Shown in pieces: positions 24,197 to 35,933 of a stretch of DNA of 64,000 nucleotides. The notes below the pieces were generated by a model. The model was not told the DNA's origin. It searched no databases and saw nothing but the letters and a program-made list of their open reading frames with translations. The DNA comes from Liolophura sinensis (Eukaryota; Mollusca; Polyplacophora; Chitonida; Chitonidae): the NCBI RefSeq assembly GCF_032854445.1, contig NC_088304.1:16901850-16965849 (forward strand). The letters are read 5' to 3'. Positions within the stretch are counted from its first letter, which is position 1, and each line of letters opens with the position of its first letter. Both the position numbers and the translations under genes were made by a program.

Positions 24197-25084
24197 AACT
24201 TTGCCTGCAGTTTTTTGGCGTTTTATAATCTAAAAGGTCCATTTCAACTGATTGTTTTACAAATTTTGTGCTACTTGATGATCATCTTGTGAATTTGATT
24301 GATTCTTTTGTGCATCCCATTTTTAAGCAAAGAGATTAATAACCATAACAATACATTTTATCATAAGTGGATTTGCTCAACTGGTTGGGTAGTACCCAAA
24401 CATGGATACTCCAATGAGGCATCATGTTGATTGTTGAAAGGAAACCATAGTCAATGTGTCAAAGTCCATGTGTTTTACAGAAAAGCTTGATTTTCTTATA
24501 AGCAAGTTTTGGCCTAATGATATGAGTGATGTCAAGGTCAAGGTTGTATGTTTTTTTATTTTAATCTTTGTTTGAGATTTGTAAATACATATGCATGCAA
24601 ACTTCTTAATCTGTTTCATGTCTGTTCGTGATGATTTACAGATTATATGACTGCGGCGGCCGCTACTGAGAATGAAGAAATTTCAGTCTTAGGTACACTA
24701 TTGATAATTGATAAACCAAAGCCTCATAAAATATTAGGGTCAGGTGGCTAGCAAAAATTACATAAATAACAAGTAAGTAGATTTATCTCTTTGTTTATTT
24801 AACAAAATTTCTGAATACATGCTTCACCTAAAATGGCATGGTCAGCAGATTTGAATGTTTAATCGAATTCAAAGAAACTTTTTGTGTGGTTGTGTGAAGA
24901 GATGTGTTGGAAAAATTGATGTAAATAAATACAAGTGAAAGAATCAATCTGTAAACTTTGTGTTGTTTTTTTTGGTGGAGGTGTGTTCCTTGGCTTTTCA
25001 GGTAAGGTTTCATCCACATGTTTGAGGGTTGCCTTGGTTTTCCTGTTTCTGACTTCTTTTGGCCTTCATGGTTGACTGACACAC

Positions 25085-25226
25085 GAGCCTTCCATGTTGG
25101 TTTCCTGTCCTGTTGTATATGGGAACAGCTGCCAGCAACCTGTGGACGTTCGTATGCTCTGCTCGGTTACCTCCCACTATAATTTTGGCTGCCGTGGTAT
25201 AAGTGAAATACTGTTGAGTACTATTT
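25085..25226 (+). mobile_element. SINE, main family, decayed
   Basis: A degenerate copy without head: ggaacagctgccagcaacc, then cccactataattttggctgc, then a tail at about 25226. Confidence 0.65.
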
Positions 25227-25521
25227 AAAACACGAATAGATAAATCCATGGTTGACTGTGTTTCCTGTGGTCTCCATGGTGATCCAGTTCTGGTAACTCT
25301 GAGCTGTCTTGTGGTCTTCACATGTCTTTTTACCTAGCTATGAGGGTTCCACGTAGCTCTGTCTGGATCACACTGTTTATTAATATAATGCTGTGGTAGG
25401 CATAATTTCCTCTGATCACTGCAAGCCATGATCAGTCATTCGTTTATCTCATGCTATTTTTTTCTTCATCCTGGTTTGTGTCTATAACAAGTTTGTGTGA
25501 ATACTACTTTCCATGCTGGGT

Positions 25522-25796
25522 GCCTCCATGGCCGAGGTGGTTAGCACGCCAGTGCAGTGCGATGACACAGGAGCCTCTATTCAATGAGATCGTTGTGAGT
25601 TCAAGTCCAGCTCATGCTAGCTTCTTCTCTGGCTGTACGTTGGAAGGTCTGCCAGCAACCTGCCAATGGTCGTGGGTTGCCCAGGGTTCAGCCCGGTGTC
25701 CTCCCACTACAATGCTGGTTGCTGTCATGTAAGTGAAATATTCTTGAGCACGGCATAAAACGCCAATAAATAAATCCGATAAATAAATAAATCCAT
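25522..25796 (+). mobile_element. SINE, main family, full length
   Basis: The head reads gcctccatggccgaggtggttagc and is followed by gagttcaagtcc. The tail ends in repeated aaataaat. Confidence 0.88.
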
Positions 25797-26264
25797 ACTG
25801 CTCGGCCATTTATTTCACAGCACTTTTTATCTACAGCTGTTGTTTCTTGTTTAAAGCTCAAGAAAATGTAAAAGAGAGAAAAAAAACCCATAGAAAATGT
25901 GCGGACAGAAAAGTTGTACCGTACCTTCTTCTATTATCATGAATTTTGACTTCCAAAAGAATCGGAGCTTGCAACTGAACAGGAGGGTCATTGTCCACGA
26001 ACACCAAAATATTGGAACGAAGGTGGCACCACGTAGGACTATACCTTTGAGTATCATTAGGAAATCAATTGAACCAAACCTGTAGCCACTTGCTTTTCTT
26101 GCAAATTTATACAGTGGTAGTCACGTACTTTGCATTACTGAAATTTTAGAGCACACATCCTGCAAAAGAGAGTCTAACACTTGCTGCAAAGCAAGCAAAA
26201 TTAGTTCCGATACCGATAATCATTGATTCATAAGGAAATAAGCCTAGGGAGCTTCTTTCATTTA

Positions 26265-26337
26265 TCTATTTATTTGGTTGGTGTTTCACGCAGTACTCAA
26301 GAATATTTCACTTATACGACGGCGGCCAGCATTATGG
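26265..26337 (-). mobile_element. SINE fragment, main family
   Basis: Only the tail third survives, from tatttatttggttggtg to the ggccagcattatggg block. Confidence 0.8.
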
Positions 26338-26346
26338 GAGCTTCTT

Positions 26347-26480
26347 TCAATGGGAGCCTGCTGTAGTTTTATTAGTCCATTTAGACTCAGTGTACTATTT
26401 TAAAATTCTGACATTCATCATCTCATTGTAACGATGAATGTCGGAATTTTAGATTGAGTTCATTCAGATGAACTACAGTT
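26347..26480. repeat. Palindromic foldback element
   Basis: An 18-bp arm, aaaattctgacattcatc, pairs with gatgaatgtcggaatttt with one mismatch around a 13-base loop. Weaker pairing continues outward, and ctgtagtt occurs at one outer end with aactacag at the other. Confidence 0.65.
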
Positions 26481-27283
26481 TTATAAGATGACACCATCTA
26501 CACAGGACAATCGATATATCGATGTAGCCACAACACGGTTCTTTATCAAGCGATTTCAGTGCTAAAATTAAACGCCAAACTCAGATCAGGAAAGAGCTCA
26601 AATCGTGGTTGGTATATTGTTCTGCAATAATGAATGAGTGTACAACTTCCTGGAGCAAAACATTTTTTTTAAAAACACGATTTCTGGTATCTGTATCAAA
26701 CAAAGAGAAATGGAACACCCAACACATCATGCTACCCGTATTGGTCTTTTTATTTTTATATATACATAGAGAGAGAGTTAATGCCCTTGATCCGCATTTA
26801 CTCGCGGTAGATAACACATCCATGTTGAAATGTCAAAACGAGAAAGGTCCAATTTTCTCGCTGGATTGAAGTCATTTTCTCACTGGATTGAAGTCATTTT
26901 CTCTAACATTCACATTTGTTTATGCTCTCAATCAGATATCCCTGGACGATAAGAATCAGGCATATTTGTGTACTTTGGCGCGTAAAAATAGAAATTGAGT
27001 TACAAAGGTTTTAAAAAGTTGGCAGTTGTAAAGTCTGTCAGGTTGTAGTTCAAGTCGAACGATACACCGTTATTTATCGGCCATAAGCCGTCATTGTAAC
27101 AGGTTAGTAACAGCGTTTTGTTGGTTGCTGACCCCCTTCAGATGTTCACTGTGAAGTGATTGAAGAGCAGATTGACGCCTCTACCAACTACAAGTACATT
27201 GTTTTTTGGTTTTGTTTTTTTTTCTGATGAGATGATAAATCCTGAGTAAAAGTAAACACAACACTAACTTGAACAGGGAGAAA

Positions 27284-28030
27284 ATGCTGCCTCGTACGGT
27301 GAGTAAAACTTTGGTTTTACCATTTGAAGACAAAAATGTGAAGGTAATTAATAACCTGGTGCCAGTTGTGCAAATCTTCTTCAGACAATTCAGCAAGTGT
27401 AGACTGTACTCCTCATCAGACATCCACTTGCAACCACAAAGAAGCAATCTGTACGTGGACAATCTCCCTTCTGCCTTCATACCAGCCTTTGCAGGACACA
27501 GTGCAGAAGATGTAGCTAAACTGCAGGAGTTTGTGCAGGCTAGTCATCGATTGTTTATCATAACAGGTGCAGGCTTGTCTACAGAGAGCGGAATTCCAGA
27601 CTATCGCTCTGAGGGGGTAGGTTTATATGCCCGTAGCAACCACCGACCAATCAACTACCAAGATTTCCTGAAGAGTGCCAAAACTCGGCAAAGATACTGG
27701 GCCAGAAATTTCACTGGGTGGTCGAGGTATTCGTCCTTCCAGCCTAACCTGGCACATGTCACACTAAGCCGCTGGGAAGCTGCAGGAAAGTCTCACTGGC
27801 TTGTGACACAAAATGTGGATGGTCTGCACATAAAAGCGGGCAGTGTAAACTTGACTGAACTTCATGGTAGCTTGTACAGAGTTGTTTGTCTCTCTTGTAA
27901 GAGTAAAATGAGACGACATAAACTGCAGACAATCTTGGAGTCACTCAATCCGCATTGGAAGAAAGAATGTGTAGAGATAGCCCCAGATGGAGATGTCCAG
28001 CTGACCCAAGAGCAGGTGGAAGGATTTGTG
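27284..28030 (+). CDS. SIRT4: SIRT4 exon 1
   Basis: Encodes residues 1-249 with the NAD-binding loop, catalytic His and first zinc pair. ATG at 27284 is the first in-frame ATG; the frame stays open upstream only to a TTG at 27269. Donor GTAAAT, phase 0. Confidence 0.93.
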
Positions 28031-31000
28031 GTAAATATTTTATATATATAGATGTATGTATATATATATATTTGTGTGTACAGTATGCAAATTTACGGAT
28101 ATTATTGATGTTTTACGCCATATGCAAGAAGCCATGTATTCAAAAAACTTAACATTGCAAGGTGGTGGATGCAATTGCCCTGGATACTATTTTACATTAA
28201 TCGCACAGACAACACCATGTGGTGTGGTTTTTCCTAGTGAGGGGAAGAGCTTACATGACAATAATGTGAAATGAACCATCCACATATACACTCAGACAAC
28301 CCAGAAGTGCAGATTTGCGTCTGCACAAATTTCTTTGATACAAAAACTGCATCTACAGCAATCTGTACTGTCGTAATATTGAAAAGGTGGATAATATGAG
28401 GTAATGTGATTGCTTTAATAAGAAGACTTGTCTTGTGACCTGTGTAACAAAGTTTTCAGAAGCATTTAGAATTTGGTGTCAAAGGCTGGATGGATATGCT
28501 GGTAGTTTCATGGTATGTTGTCACACATGTATGTACACATATATATGGCGCATTAAAGCAGAATGCCATGCCATCACATGCTATATCTGACTGTAGAACT
28601 TTCAAAATAGCTGTCAACTTGACAGGTCTGCATTGTGGATGGCTGAGTTGTTAAAGTGTCTGCCTTGTATGTGAGTGACTGGTTTCATCATGAGTCGAAC
28701 ATACATAACTACCTGCAACGTGGATACTTAATTTCTGTGTTACTTTCAGTGTATAGGTCTTAAGCAGGGCATAGGTCGACTTGCAATCGTAAGAAAGTAT
28801 GTACAACTTGATGCAGTAGACCTACGCGTAGGACTTACGTCAAAAACTTTGATAAAACCTTACGATCATGAGGAACTGGTGTTGTCTCATCAGATTCAGC
28901 TTTGGTGCACGTAAGGTCAGCTACGACCGGTGGCAACTGTGAGCAGAGGCTAAGGTTATTTTCTGCCTCATTGGTTGACTCAGGGGTTGCGGTATTCATA
29001 GTTTAACGCTTGCATGTGATCCACTACCTAATGCATCGCTGGGAGCAACTGTGACCAACTGGATGCAAGCATGCGTAGATGGACGGAACTGCTGAGTCGG
29101 CAAGTGTGTGCAGATGCTAAAACCAGTATCCGATTGTATGCTTCCAGTCGCAAGTTCGATCTACGCCCGGTTTCAACTATAGCCTTGTATCAATGGGCTG
29201 TGAATGGGTGAGAGGCAGCATTCCTGTAGTGATTACCTGAGAGGTATCTCACCAAAGGAGTGTTGGTCATCTCTGTTGTGTGCCATGTGGCTGGTGGTGG
29301 TTACCTGGACTATGTTTGCAAATTCACAATTCAGATATGTTAAAGTCAGTGAAATGACCTGACTGGTGATGGATATTCATTCAAATGGTTAAATTACAGG
29401 ATTGTGTGGCCATTAAGATTTGAGGCCTTTAGAAAAATAGTGTATTGTAAAGTTAGATACGTTTTGAATTCACAATGTTGTTAGACTGGTCGGACTTGAT
29501 ACATGTGTTTTTCATCTTTCTGGATTCAAACTTAGGTTCCACCCTGTGCAGAATGTGGTGGGATATTAAAACCTGACATAGTGTTTTTTGGAGACAATGT
29601 TGCCAAAGCCACAGTGCAGCTGCTGTTCAACAAACTGCAAGAGAGTGACTCCGTCCTGGTCCTGGGATCATCTCTACAGGTTTGTTATATATCCCTACAT
29701 ACTTCTTGTAAACTTTGGCTCCTCATCTAGTTCAAATAAACTGCTGTGTCAAGCTCATTGGCAGCAATAGAGAGTTCCAGCCCCTAAGTGAGAACACAGT
29801 CACATTTTGCTCCTTTAATCTCACTTGCCATGTGCATTTAAAGAACATTAATGTTATTAATTTATCTGTGGAGATATCTTATTTTTTATCAACTTTTTTG
29901 TTCTTTCCTTTTTCTATTCTGATTTTCAATACCTGCAATTCTTGATCACATTTCCGTACTCCTCACAGTAACAGCAGTGACGGTGTACCAGTCCTTCATT
30001 ATTTCCACTTGAGCCATACATAGGGGAATTCCCATGGCGGTTACTGTAAATCTTCAAGCTTTTCGACCTCTAAAGCACTTTCTTTTCAGTAGAATTTAAG
30101 TATGCAATTATTATCAAAATGAAGGTCGAAATGATTTGCATGTGTCACTGAAGATGCAAGCTTACTAAAACTGTGCAAATTAGCTCTCTACACTTCATGG
30201 TTCTCTCAGACTGTTTTAAAATATTAGTCGCAGAGGTGGTTGAAAGGTTGAAGAATTAGGGTATATACACTGGCAGTAATATTCCCCGAAAAGAGCCAGT
30301 GACAGGGGACTCCCCATGGCTATTATATACAGTGTCAGTAAGATACATGTTTATACAGGTTACTGACATGTATGGCTGTTTTATACACTGTCAGTAAGAC
30401 AATGTTTATGTTTACAGGCGTACTCTGTCAACAGGTTACTGACATGAGCCAGGGGAATCTGCATGGCTGTTTCATACACTGTCAGTAAGACAATGTTTAT
30501 GTTTACAGGCGTACTCTGTCAACAGGTTACTGACAAGAGCCAGGGGAATCTGTATGGCTGTTTTATACACTGTCAGTAAGACAATGTTTATGTTTACAGG
30601 TGTACTCTGTCAACAGGTTACTGACATGAGCCAGGGGAATCTGCATGGCTGTTTCATACACTGTCAGTAAGACACTGTTTATGTTAACAGGTGTACTCTG
30701 TCAACAGGTTACTGACATGAGCCAGGGGAATCTGTATGGCTGTTTTATACACTGTCAGTAAGACACTGTTTATGTTAACAGGCGTACTCTGTCAACAGGT
30801 TACTGACAAGAGCCAGGGGAATCTGTATGGCTGTTTTATACACTGTCAGTAAGACAATGTTTATGTTTACAGGTGTACTCTGTCAACAGGCTACTGACAT
30901 GAGCCAGGGGAATCTGTATGGCTGTTTTATACACTGTCAGTAAGACAATGTTTATGTTTACAGGTGTACTCTGTCAACAGGCTACTGACATGAGCCAGGG

Positions 31001-31578
31001 GAATAGGTATGGCTGTTTTATACACTGTCAGTAAGACAATGTTTATGTTTACAGGCGTACTCTGTCAACAGGTTACTGACATGAGCCAGCGGAACAGGTA
31101 TGGCTGTTTTATACACTGTCAGTAAGACAATGTTTATGTTTACAGGCGTACTCTGTCAACAGGTTACTGACAAGAGCCAGGGGAATCTGTATGGGTGTTT
31201 TATACACTGTCAGTAAGACACTGTTTATGTTTACAGGTGTACTCTGTCAACAGGCTACTGACATGAGCCAGGGGAATCTGCATGGGTGTTTTATACACTG
31301 TCAGTAAGACAATGTTCATGTTTACAGGCGTACTCTGTCAACAGGTTACTGACAAGAGCCAGGGGAATCTGCATGGGTGTTTTATACACTGTCAGTAAGA
31401 TACATGATTATATCTATATTTACAGGTGTACTCTGCCTACAGATTCCTGGCACGGGCCAGAGACAGGGGAATCCCCATGGCTGTGGTGAACATTGGGCCA
31501 ACCAGAGCAGATGCCATCGCTGACCTCAAAATTGATGCAAAATGCAGTGAGATTTTACGAGACATTCAAGTTCACTGA
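27284..31578 (+). CDS. SIRT4: SIRT4-like mitochondrial sirtuin
   Basis: Three exons (27284-28030, 29536-29679, 31426-31578), GT-AG and in phase, giving 347 residues; human SIRT4 has 314. Visible motifs: NAD-binding GAGLST.SGIPDYRS (residues 95-109), TQNVDGLH (175-182), the catalytic His194 in TELHGS, zinc cysteines Cys202/Cys205 and Cys253/Cys256, FFGDN (266-270) and GSSLQ (293-297). The order YARS..RPI..QDF and QRYWARNF is specific to the SIRT4 class. The first 60 or so residues are rich in basic and hydrophobic residues with few acids, consistent with mitochondrial import. Family members are NAD-dependent lipoamidases, ADP-ribosyltransferases or deacylases acting on mitochondrial enzymes. 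Intron 2 holds a minisatellite that copies the exon 3 boundary. Confidence 0.96.
28031..29535 (+). other. SIRT4 intron 1
   Basis: No SINE or further exon is recognised. It begins with a short TA-rich stretch. Confidence 0.7.
29536..29679 (+). CDS. SIRT4: SIRT4 exon 2
   Basis: Acceptor caaacttag. Encodes residues 250-297, VPPCAECGG to LVLGSSLQ, with the second zinc pair. Donor GTTTGT. Confidence 0.95.
30340..31425 (+). repeat. Minisatellite of the SIRT4 exon 3 acceptor, ~91 bp
   Basis: About twelve copies of a 91-bp unit filling the end of SIRT4 intron 2. Each has a tttatgtttacag acceptor, then about 56 bp resembling the start of exon 3 (gtgtactctgtcaacagg, then gagccaggggaatctg and atggctgtt), then cactgtcagtaagac, which contains a GTAAGA donor. 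The copies differ from the true exon by shared changes, such as loss of six bases after gccag, so they amplified from one diverged copy. Confidence 0.93.
31426..31578 (+). CDS. SIRT4: SIRT4 exon 3
   Basis: Acceptor atatttacag. Encodes residues 298-347, VYSAYRFLARARDRGIPMAV through NIGPTRAD to a TGA stop. Identified as the true copy among many upstream look-alikes because only it continues into conserved SIRT4 sequence. Confidence 0.95.
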   Translation: MYSAYRFLARARDRGIPMAVVNIGPTRADAIADLKIDAKCSEILRDIQVH

Positions 31579-31667
31579 CAGAGTCTGTGATAATAAGAGA
31601 ATTTGTATTCAAAAAAAGGTGTTTGATATTTTTTGGTCAAACTTTAAATATGTAGCCATGTGCATAG

Positions 31668-32515
31668 TAACTGGCTCCATCTAACATGATGTCACAGGAT
31701 GAAAATGGTTAAATGCCTTGAGGATTATTAGAACTGGCTCCATCTAACATGATGTCACAGGATGAAAATGGTGAAATGCCTTGAGGATTATTAGAACTGG
31801 CTCCATCTAACATGATGTCACAGGATGAAAATGGTTAAATGCCTTGAAGATTATTAGAACTGGCTCCATCTAACATGATGTCACAGGTTGAAAATGGTGA
31901 AATGCCTTGAGGATTATTAGAACTGGCTCCATCTAACATGATATCACAGGATGAAAATGGTGAAATGCCTTGATTATTATTAGAACTGGCTCCATCTAAC
32001 ATGACATCACAGGATGAAAATGGTGAAATGCCTTGAGGATTATTAGAACTGGCTCCATCTAACATGATATCACAGGATGAAAATGGTGAAAATGCCTTGA
32101 GGATTATTAAAACTGTTTCCATCTAACACGATATCACAGGATGAAAATGGTGAAATGCCTTGAGGATTATTAGAACTGGCTCCATCTAACATGATATCAC
32201 AGGATGAAAATGGTGAAATGCCTGGAGGATTATTAGAACTGGCTCCTTCTAACATGATATCACAGGATGAAAATGGTGAAATGCCTTGAGGATTATTAGA
32301 ACTGGCTCCATCTAACATGATATCACAGGATGAAAATGGTTAAATGCCTTGATTATTATTAGAACTGGCTCCTTCTAGCATGATATCACAGGATGAAAAT
32401 GGTGAAATGCCTTGAGGATTATTAGAACTGGCTCCATCTAACACGATATCACAGGATGAAAATGGTGAAATGCCTAGAGGATTATTAAAACTGGCTCCAT
32501 CTAATATGATATCAC
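31668..32515. repeat. Minisatellite downstream of SIRT4, 63-bp unit
   Basis: About thirteen copies of a 63-bp unit (aactggctccatctaacatg, atgtcacaggatgaaaatgg, then tgaaatgccttgaggattat). It begins about 90 bp after the SIRT4 stop, so it may lie in the 3' UTR or just beyond. As 63 is divisible by 3, the minus strand is open in stretches with a 21-residue period. Confidence 0.93.
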
Positions 32516-32955
32516 AGCTATTATGGATTATTAACATTGACACCATGGTTTGAGGATTGTGAAATCAACCAAAGCTATCTTAAAGGAATACAGAATCTCT
32601 TCTGATTCACTGGTGGAAGATATAGACAAGTCCAGACTGTGCTTTGTTTAAGCTGAATTTTTAGTATGGCAGATTTATTTAAGCATGAACAAAGCTGCAG
32701 AGTTTAACCCAGGAATCCTATCTCCACTGTCAAAGAATCAGTTACGATTCTGTATCCCTTTAATACTTGATATAACACATATGGTTTTAATAGATGAAGG
32801 CCTTGTAGGAGCAATAAGAAGTATATCAACAATTCTGATGTTTACATTACACCATAGGTCATTGGTTTGGGTACTTTTTTCTCCACTCATGACGCCAACT
32901 GACCATACATAAGTGAAACGGTGTAACATTTTACAAAAATCAGTCAACCACTTAA
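32516..32955. other. Intergenic, nothing recognised
   Basis: AT-rich DNA between the 63-bp array and a TTAA element. No gene is supported. Confidence 0.4.
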
Positions 32956-33824
32956 AGGATTAGTGTCCAGATTTAGCTAGTGAGCCTAATAATGGATTCT
33001 AACTACACAGAAGCAGATATACTGCTGTTTCAATTTGAGCTCCTAATGGACAATGAGGAAGTTCAGATTTATGACACTGGCATCTGTGACCAGACTTCAG
33101 ATTCTGAGTTTAAGGTGCTGAATTTGGCCTTTGTCAAGGCATTTCCAGCTGCACAAACTGGTAAGCTATAGCTTACACTCTACATTTCGAGTGTTTGTCT
33201 TTACTGCATGTTATTGTCAGCAATCGGAATAACCTACACGTATGCCTATATAGTTGTGTGAAATATAATTGTGGACATCATTGTCAGTGTTCAGTTAAAC
33301 TTGAGCTTTTAGTCAACTCCCATAGTAGGCCACGCTTTCAAATTCAGCTGGCTGTATTCCTCTGGTAACTTGCGAATAAAATAATGGTAAGAGTGGATGG
33401 AGCTATCTTTTGCAGGCACAAAGTTTTTTAAATCTGTATATTTACTGTAAATCTGTAAATCCACATCTTCCTGAGGGTAAAACTGTCTGTAAACATGAAA
33501 AAAATGACTCCAGGGTTCTGCGATGACCTATTTTTACAACTGTATGCAGAGAAGCAAACCGTTTAGGAAGAAATTTGATATGTTGTCACTCTTGTAGCTT
33601 TTTTAAAACTGAACTAAATGGTAAAGCTCTGGTTGGACTTGTATTACGTAATTCAGCTTCTGTGATGACGGAAAAATGTATAAACCCAGCCTCATTAGCC
33701 AGTGATTTCAAGTAGCATGTTACTCATGTTAATGTACCTTTGTTAAATATTTTTTAAACATAATTTAGCAGTATATACAGGGGTAGCTAATTATGAGTAA
33801 ATGATAAACCTGGACAGTAATCCT
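32956..33824 (+). mobile_element. TTAA element with shared ORF, copy 2
   Basis: Ends aggattagtgtccagatt and aacctggacagtaatcct, with TTAA at 32952-32955 and 33825-33828. The interior frame at about 32992 begins ATGGATTCTAACTAC and resembles that of copy 1. It also shares the cctatttttacaactgtatg block with copy 1. Confidence 0.82.
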
Positions 33825-33828
33825 TTAA

Positions 33829-34299
33829 TGTAAGGCGGACATTATCGATGTTGTCTGGGGGTACCTGATGGTACTCAGGGGATAGGTTTAGGGAGGGTGG
33901 GGGTTCTAACTTCTCAAACTCGCTTGAAGGGTTTGCAAACCATTTTGAATCACATGACAGAGTCAGCATAGGCTGAGACTGACTCCACGATTGGCTGGAA
34001 ATGTTTGTCATAGAATAAGTCAGATAATATTCTGATGAATATAATTAAGTACTTTACAGGATTATTAACAAAGTTTGTGTTCCAAAAAAGGGTGACTCAT
34101 ATATACAATCACCTATGCACCACTATTCAGCCTAAAGCTATGCATACATTAACGGTTATGAAGCAACTGCCAGTTTCAACGGCCATTCGATTTAACAACT
34201 GGAATACAACCCCAGTTGGGTCGCAAATTATTTGGCGCATTTGAGCTCGTGGGATGGGTCAGGTTCAGTTGTGTTTGCTCCCTTGTATGCTGAGGTTAA
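33829..34299. other. Intergenic, nothing recognised
   Basis: No gene or repeat recognised between two TTAA elements. Confidence 0.4.
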
Positions 34300-35023
34300 A
34301 GCCCCATCCAGATTACCCAATATCATTCAACAATTTGAGTTCTTTTGAGCAGTCTGGATGGGTTCTTCAACTCCGTTCAGCAACACTCAACAACATCCAA
34401 CTTTGTTGATTCGGAAATGTGCATGTGTGTGTGGTTTTTTTTTGTCCACAGGTTGAGTCAAGCTGAGTGAATGTAGCCATTCAGCAGGCATGTAGAAATA
34501 ACGTGACCGTCTTTATGATGGCGGCACCAAGGGCTAAAGAGAGTGAGAGAGCGAGCGCTTGGGGTTTAACGTCGTACGCAACAATTTTTCAGTCATATGA
34601 TGACAAAGGAATCCTTAGGGTGCATGTACGTGTAATGTGCCTCCTTGTTGCAGGACGGATTTCCACTGCTCTTTTATTTAGTGCTGCTTCACTGAGACGA
34701 CTTACTGAAGGCAAGTAAGCCGCCCCGCTTGAGCCATTATACTGATATGGGTCAACCAGTCGTTGCACTATCCCCTTCATGCTGAACGCCAAGCGAGGAA
34801 GTTACAACTTCCTCTTTTAAAGTCTTAGGTGTGACTCGATCAAGGATTGATCCTGGATCTACCGGTCCCGAAGCGGACGCTCTACCAACTGTGCTATCCG
34901 GGCCGGTGGGCTAAAGAGAGAAACTGGTCTCACAATGAGGCAGCTTTGTTGATACCTCAACAGCATTCAACTTGCTATTGAGTCCATAGAAGTTGAACGA
35001 TGTTGGATAGTCCGGACAGGGCT
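34300..35023. mobile_element. Inverted-repeat element hosting a SINE
   Basis: The left end agccccatccagattaccca and the reverse complement of the right end (agccctgtccggactatcca) match over about 35 bp with scattered differences. TTAA precedes the left end (34296-34299); TTAC follows the right end. Without the inserted SINE the element would be about 350 bp. Confidence 0.7.
34544..34907 (-). mobile_element. Second SINE type (tRNA-like), with target duplication
   Basis: On the minus strand it begins with a tRNA-like head (cccggatagcacagttggta, then gagcgtccg) and continues gactttaaaagaggaagtt, then cgcttggcgttcagcatg. It is flanked by a perfect 13-bp direct repeat, gggctaaagagag (34531-34543 and 34908-34920). 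The body is related to the copy at 48290. It also contains the acgttaaaccccaagc phrase seen near 14095. Confidence 0.82.
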
Positions 35024-35933
35024 TTACACACAAGACATGCTATTATTGACCTAAAATTTGGTCTGTAATTAAGTTACTTAATTGGTCTGATTCTTAAGAG
35101 TTCTCTTCATCGCAGAAATTTTTTTCTTTGAAAGGCAGGATTATATCCTACTGGACAAATTTTAAGTTAAAGTACCAATGGTAATAATTTATGATCTTTA
35201 TATGCCTCTAAATAAGTTTAACCCTGCACAGCTTGATCAGCCATTCTAAAAACAAAGAACACAAGCATATTTATGTCTCCACCACTTGAAAAGTAGGGGT
35301 GCCCTGGGCATCCCCTGACCTGACACCACTGCTGGTAATATAATTAGTTTTCAAACATGTAGTATAGTAACAAAAATTTGAGCCATGCATGTGTGGGTAT
35401 AAGTACCTGTATGATTCTGTGCTTATTCAAGTACTTGAGAGATTATCTATTCCTATATGATAGCAAACCCTATTATGAACCCTTTGGCTAAGTTGCTTCA
35501 GACACAGAAACAAGGCTGTGATCAGAAAAGAGCCACCTTCCTAAAATATGGAACATGGCAAGAATTTCATTGAATGAAGGCCTGAGACTAGACTCGGGTC
35601 TAGATAATATCAAGTCAGCACAAGAATCAACGTTCCTGAAAATCAACATACTGTCAGACCGAGACTGAAGTGAGAAACCTCCAGATTCTGGCCAGGTCAG
35701 ATTTCAACATTGCAAAATACAAAACACCAATAAAGACAAAAAAAAAAACAAGATTATTCAATGTGTCAAAAATACATTTTATTGTCTCAAGAATGCTGGA
35801 TTCCGTAAGAATTAAAAACAACTTTCTCTTTACTTGGGCTTGTGTGTATTCATGAAGAATTATGTTTAATGAACACATATGAAAATTTGAGCCCCTGAAA
35901 ATTGCCTTATTACACAAGGGAACCCTAACATAT
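35024..35933 (-). other. Possible 3' UTR of the small two-exon gene
   Basis: On the minus strand an AATAAA signal lies about 150 bp past the stop at 35934, near 35783. The remaining sequence down to 35024 shows nothing recognisable. Confidence 0.35.

Larger units (their letters stand above)
24197..27283. other. Intergenic between ERp29 and SIRT4
   Basis: Contains SINE copies at 25085, 25522 and 26265, a palindromic element at about 26347-26480, and otherwise AT-rich sequence. No additional exon could be supported. Confidence 0.5.

Noticed and set aside
31835..32546. Minus-strand periodic frames with a 21-residue repeat
   Set aside because: Reported as an observation but not called a gene. 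No start context, splice sites or conserved flank support translation.
34840..34907. tRNA gene on the minus strand
   Set aside because: The head has A- and B-box-like sequence but the anticodon stem does not pair well and the body continues as a SINE with a target duplication.
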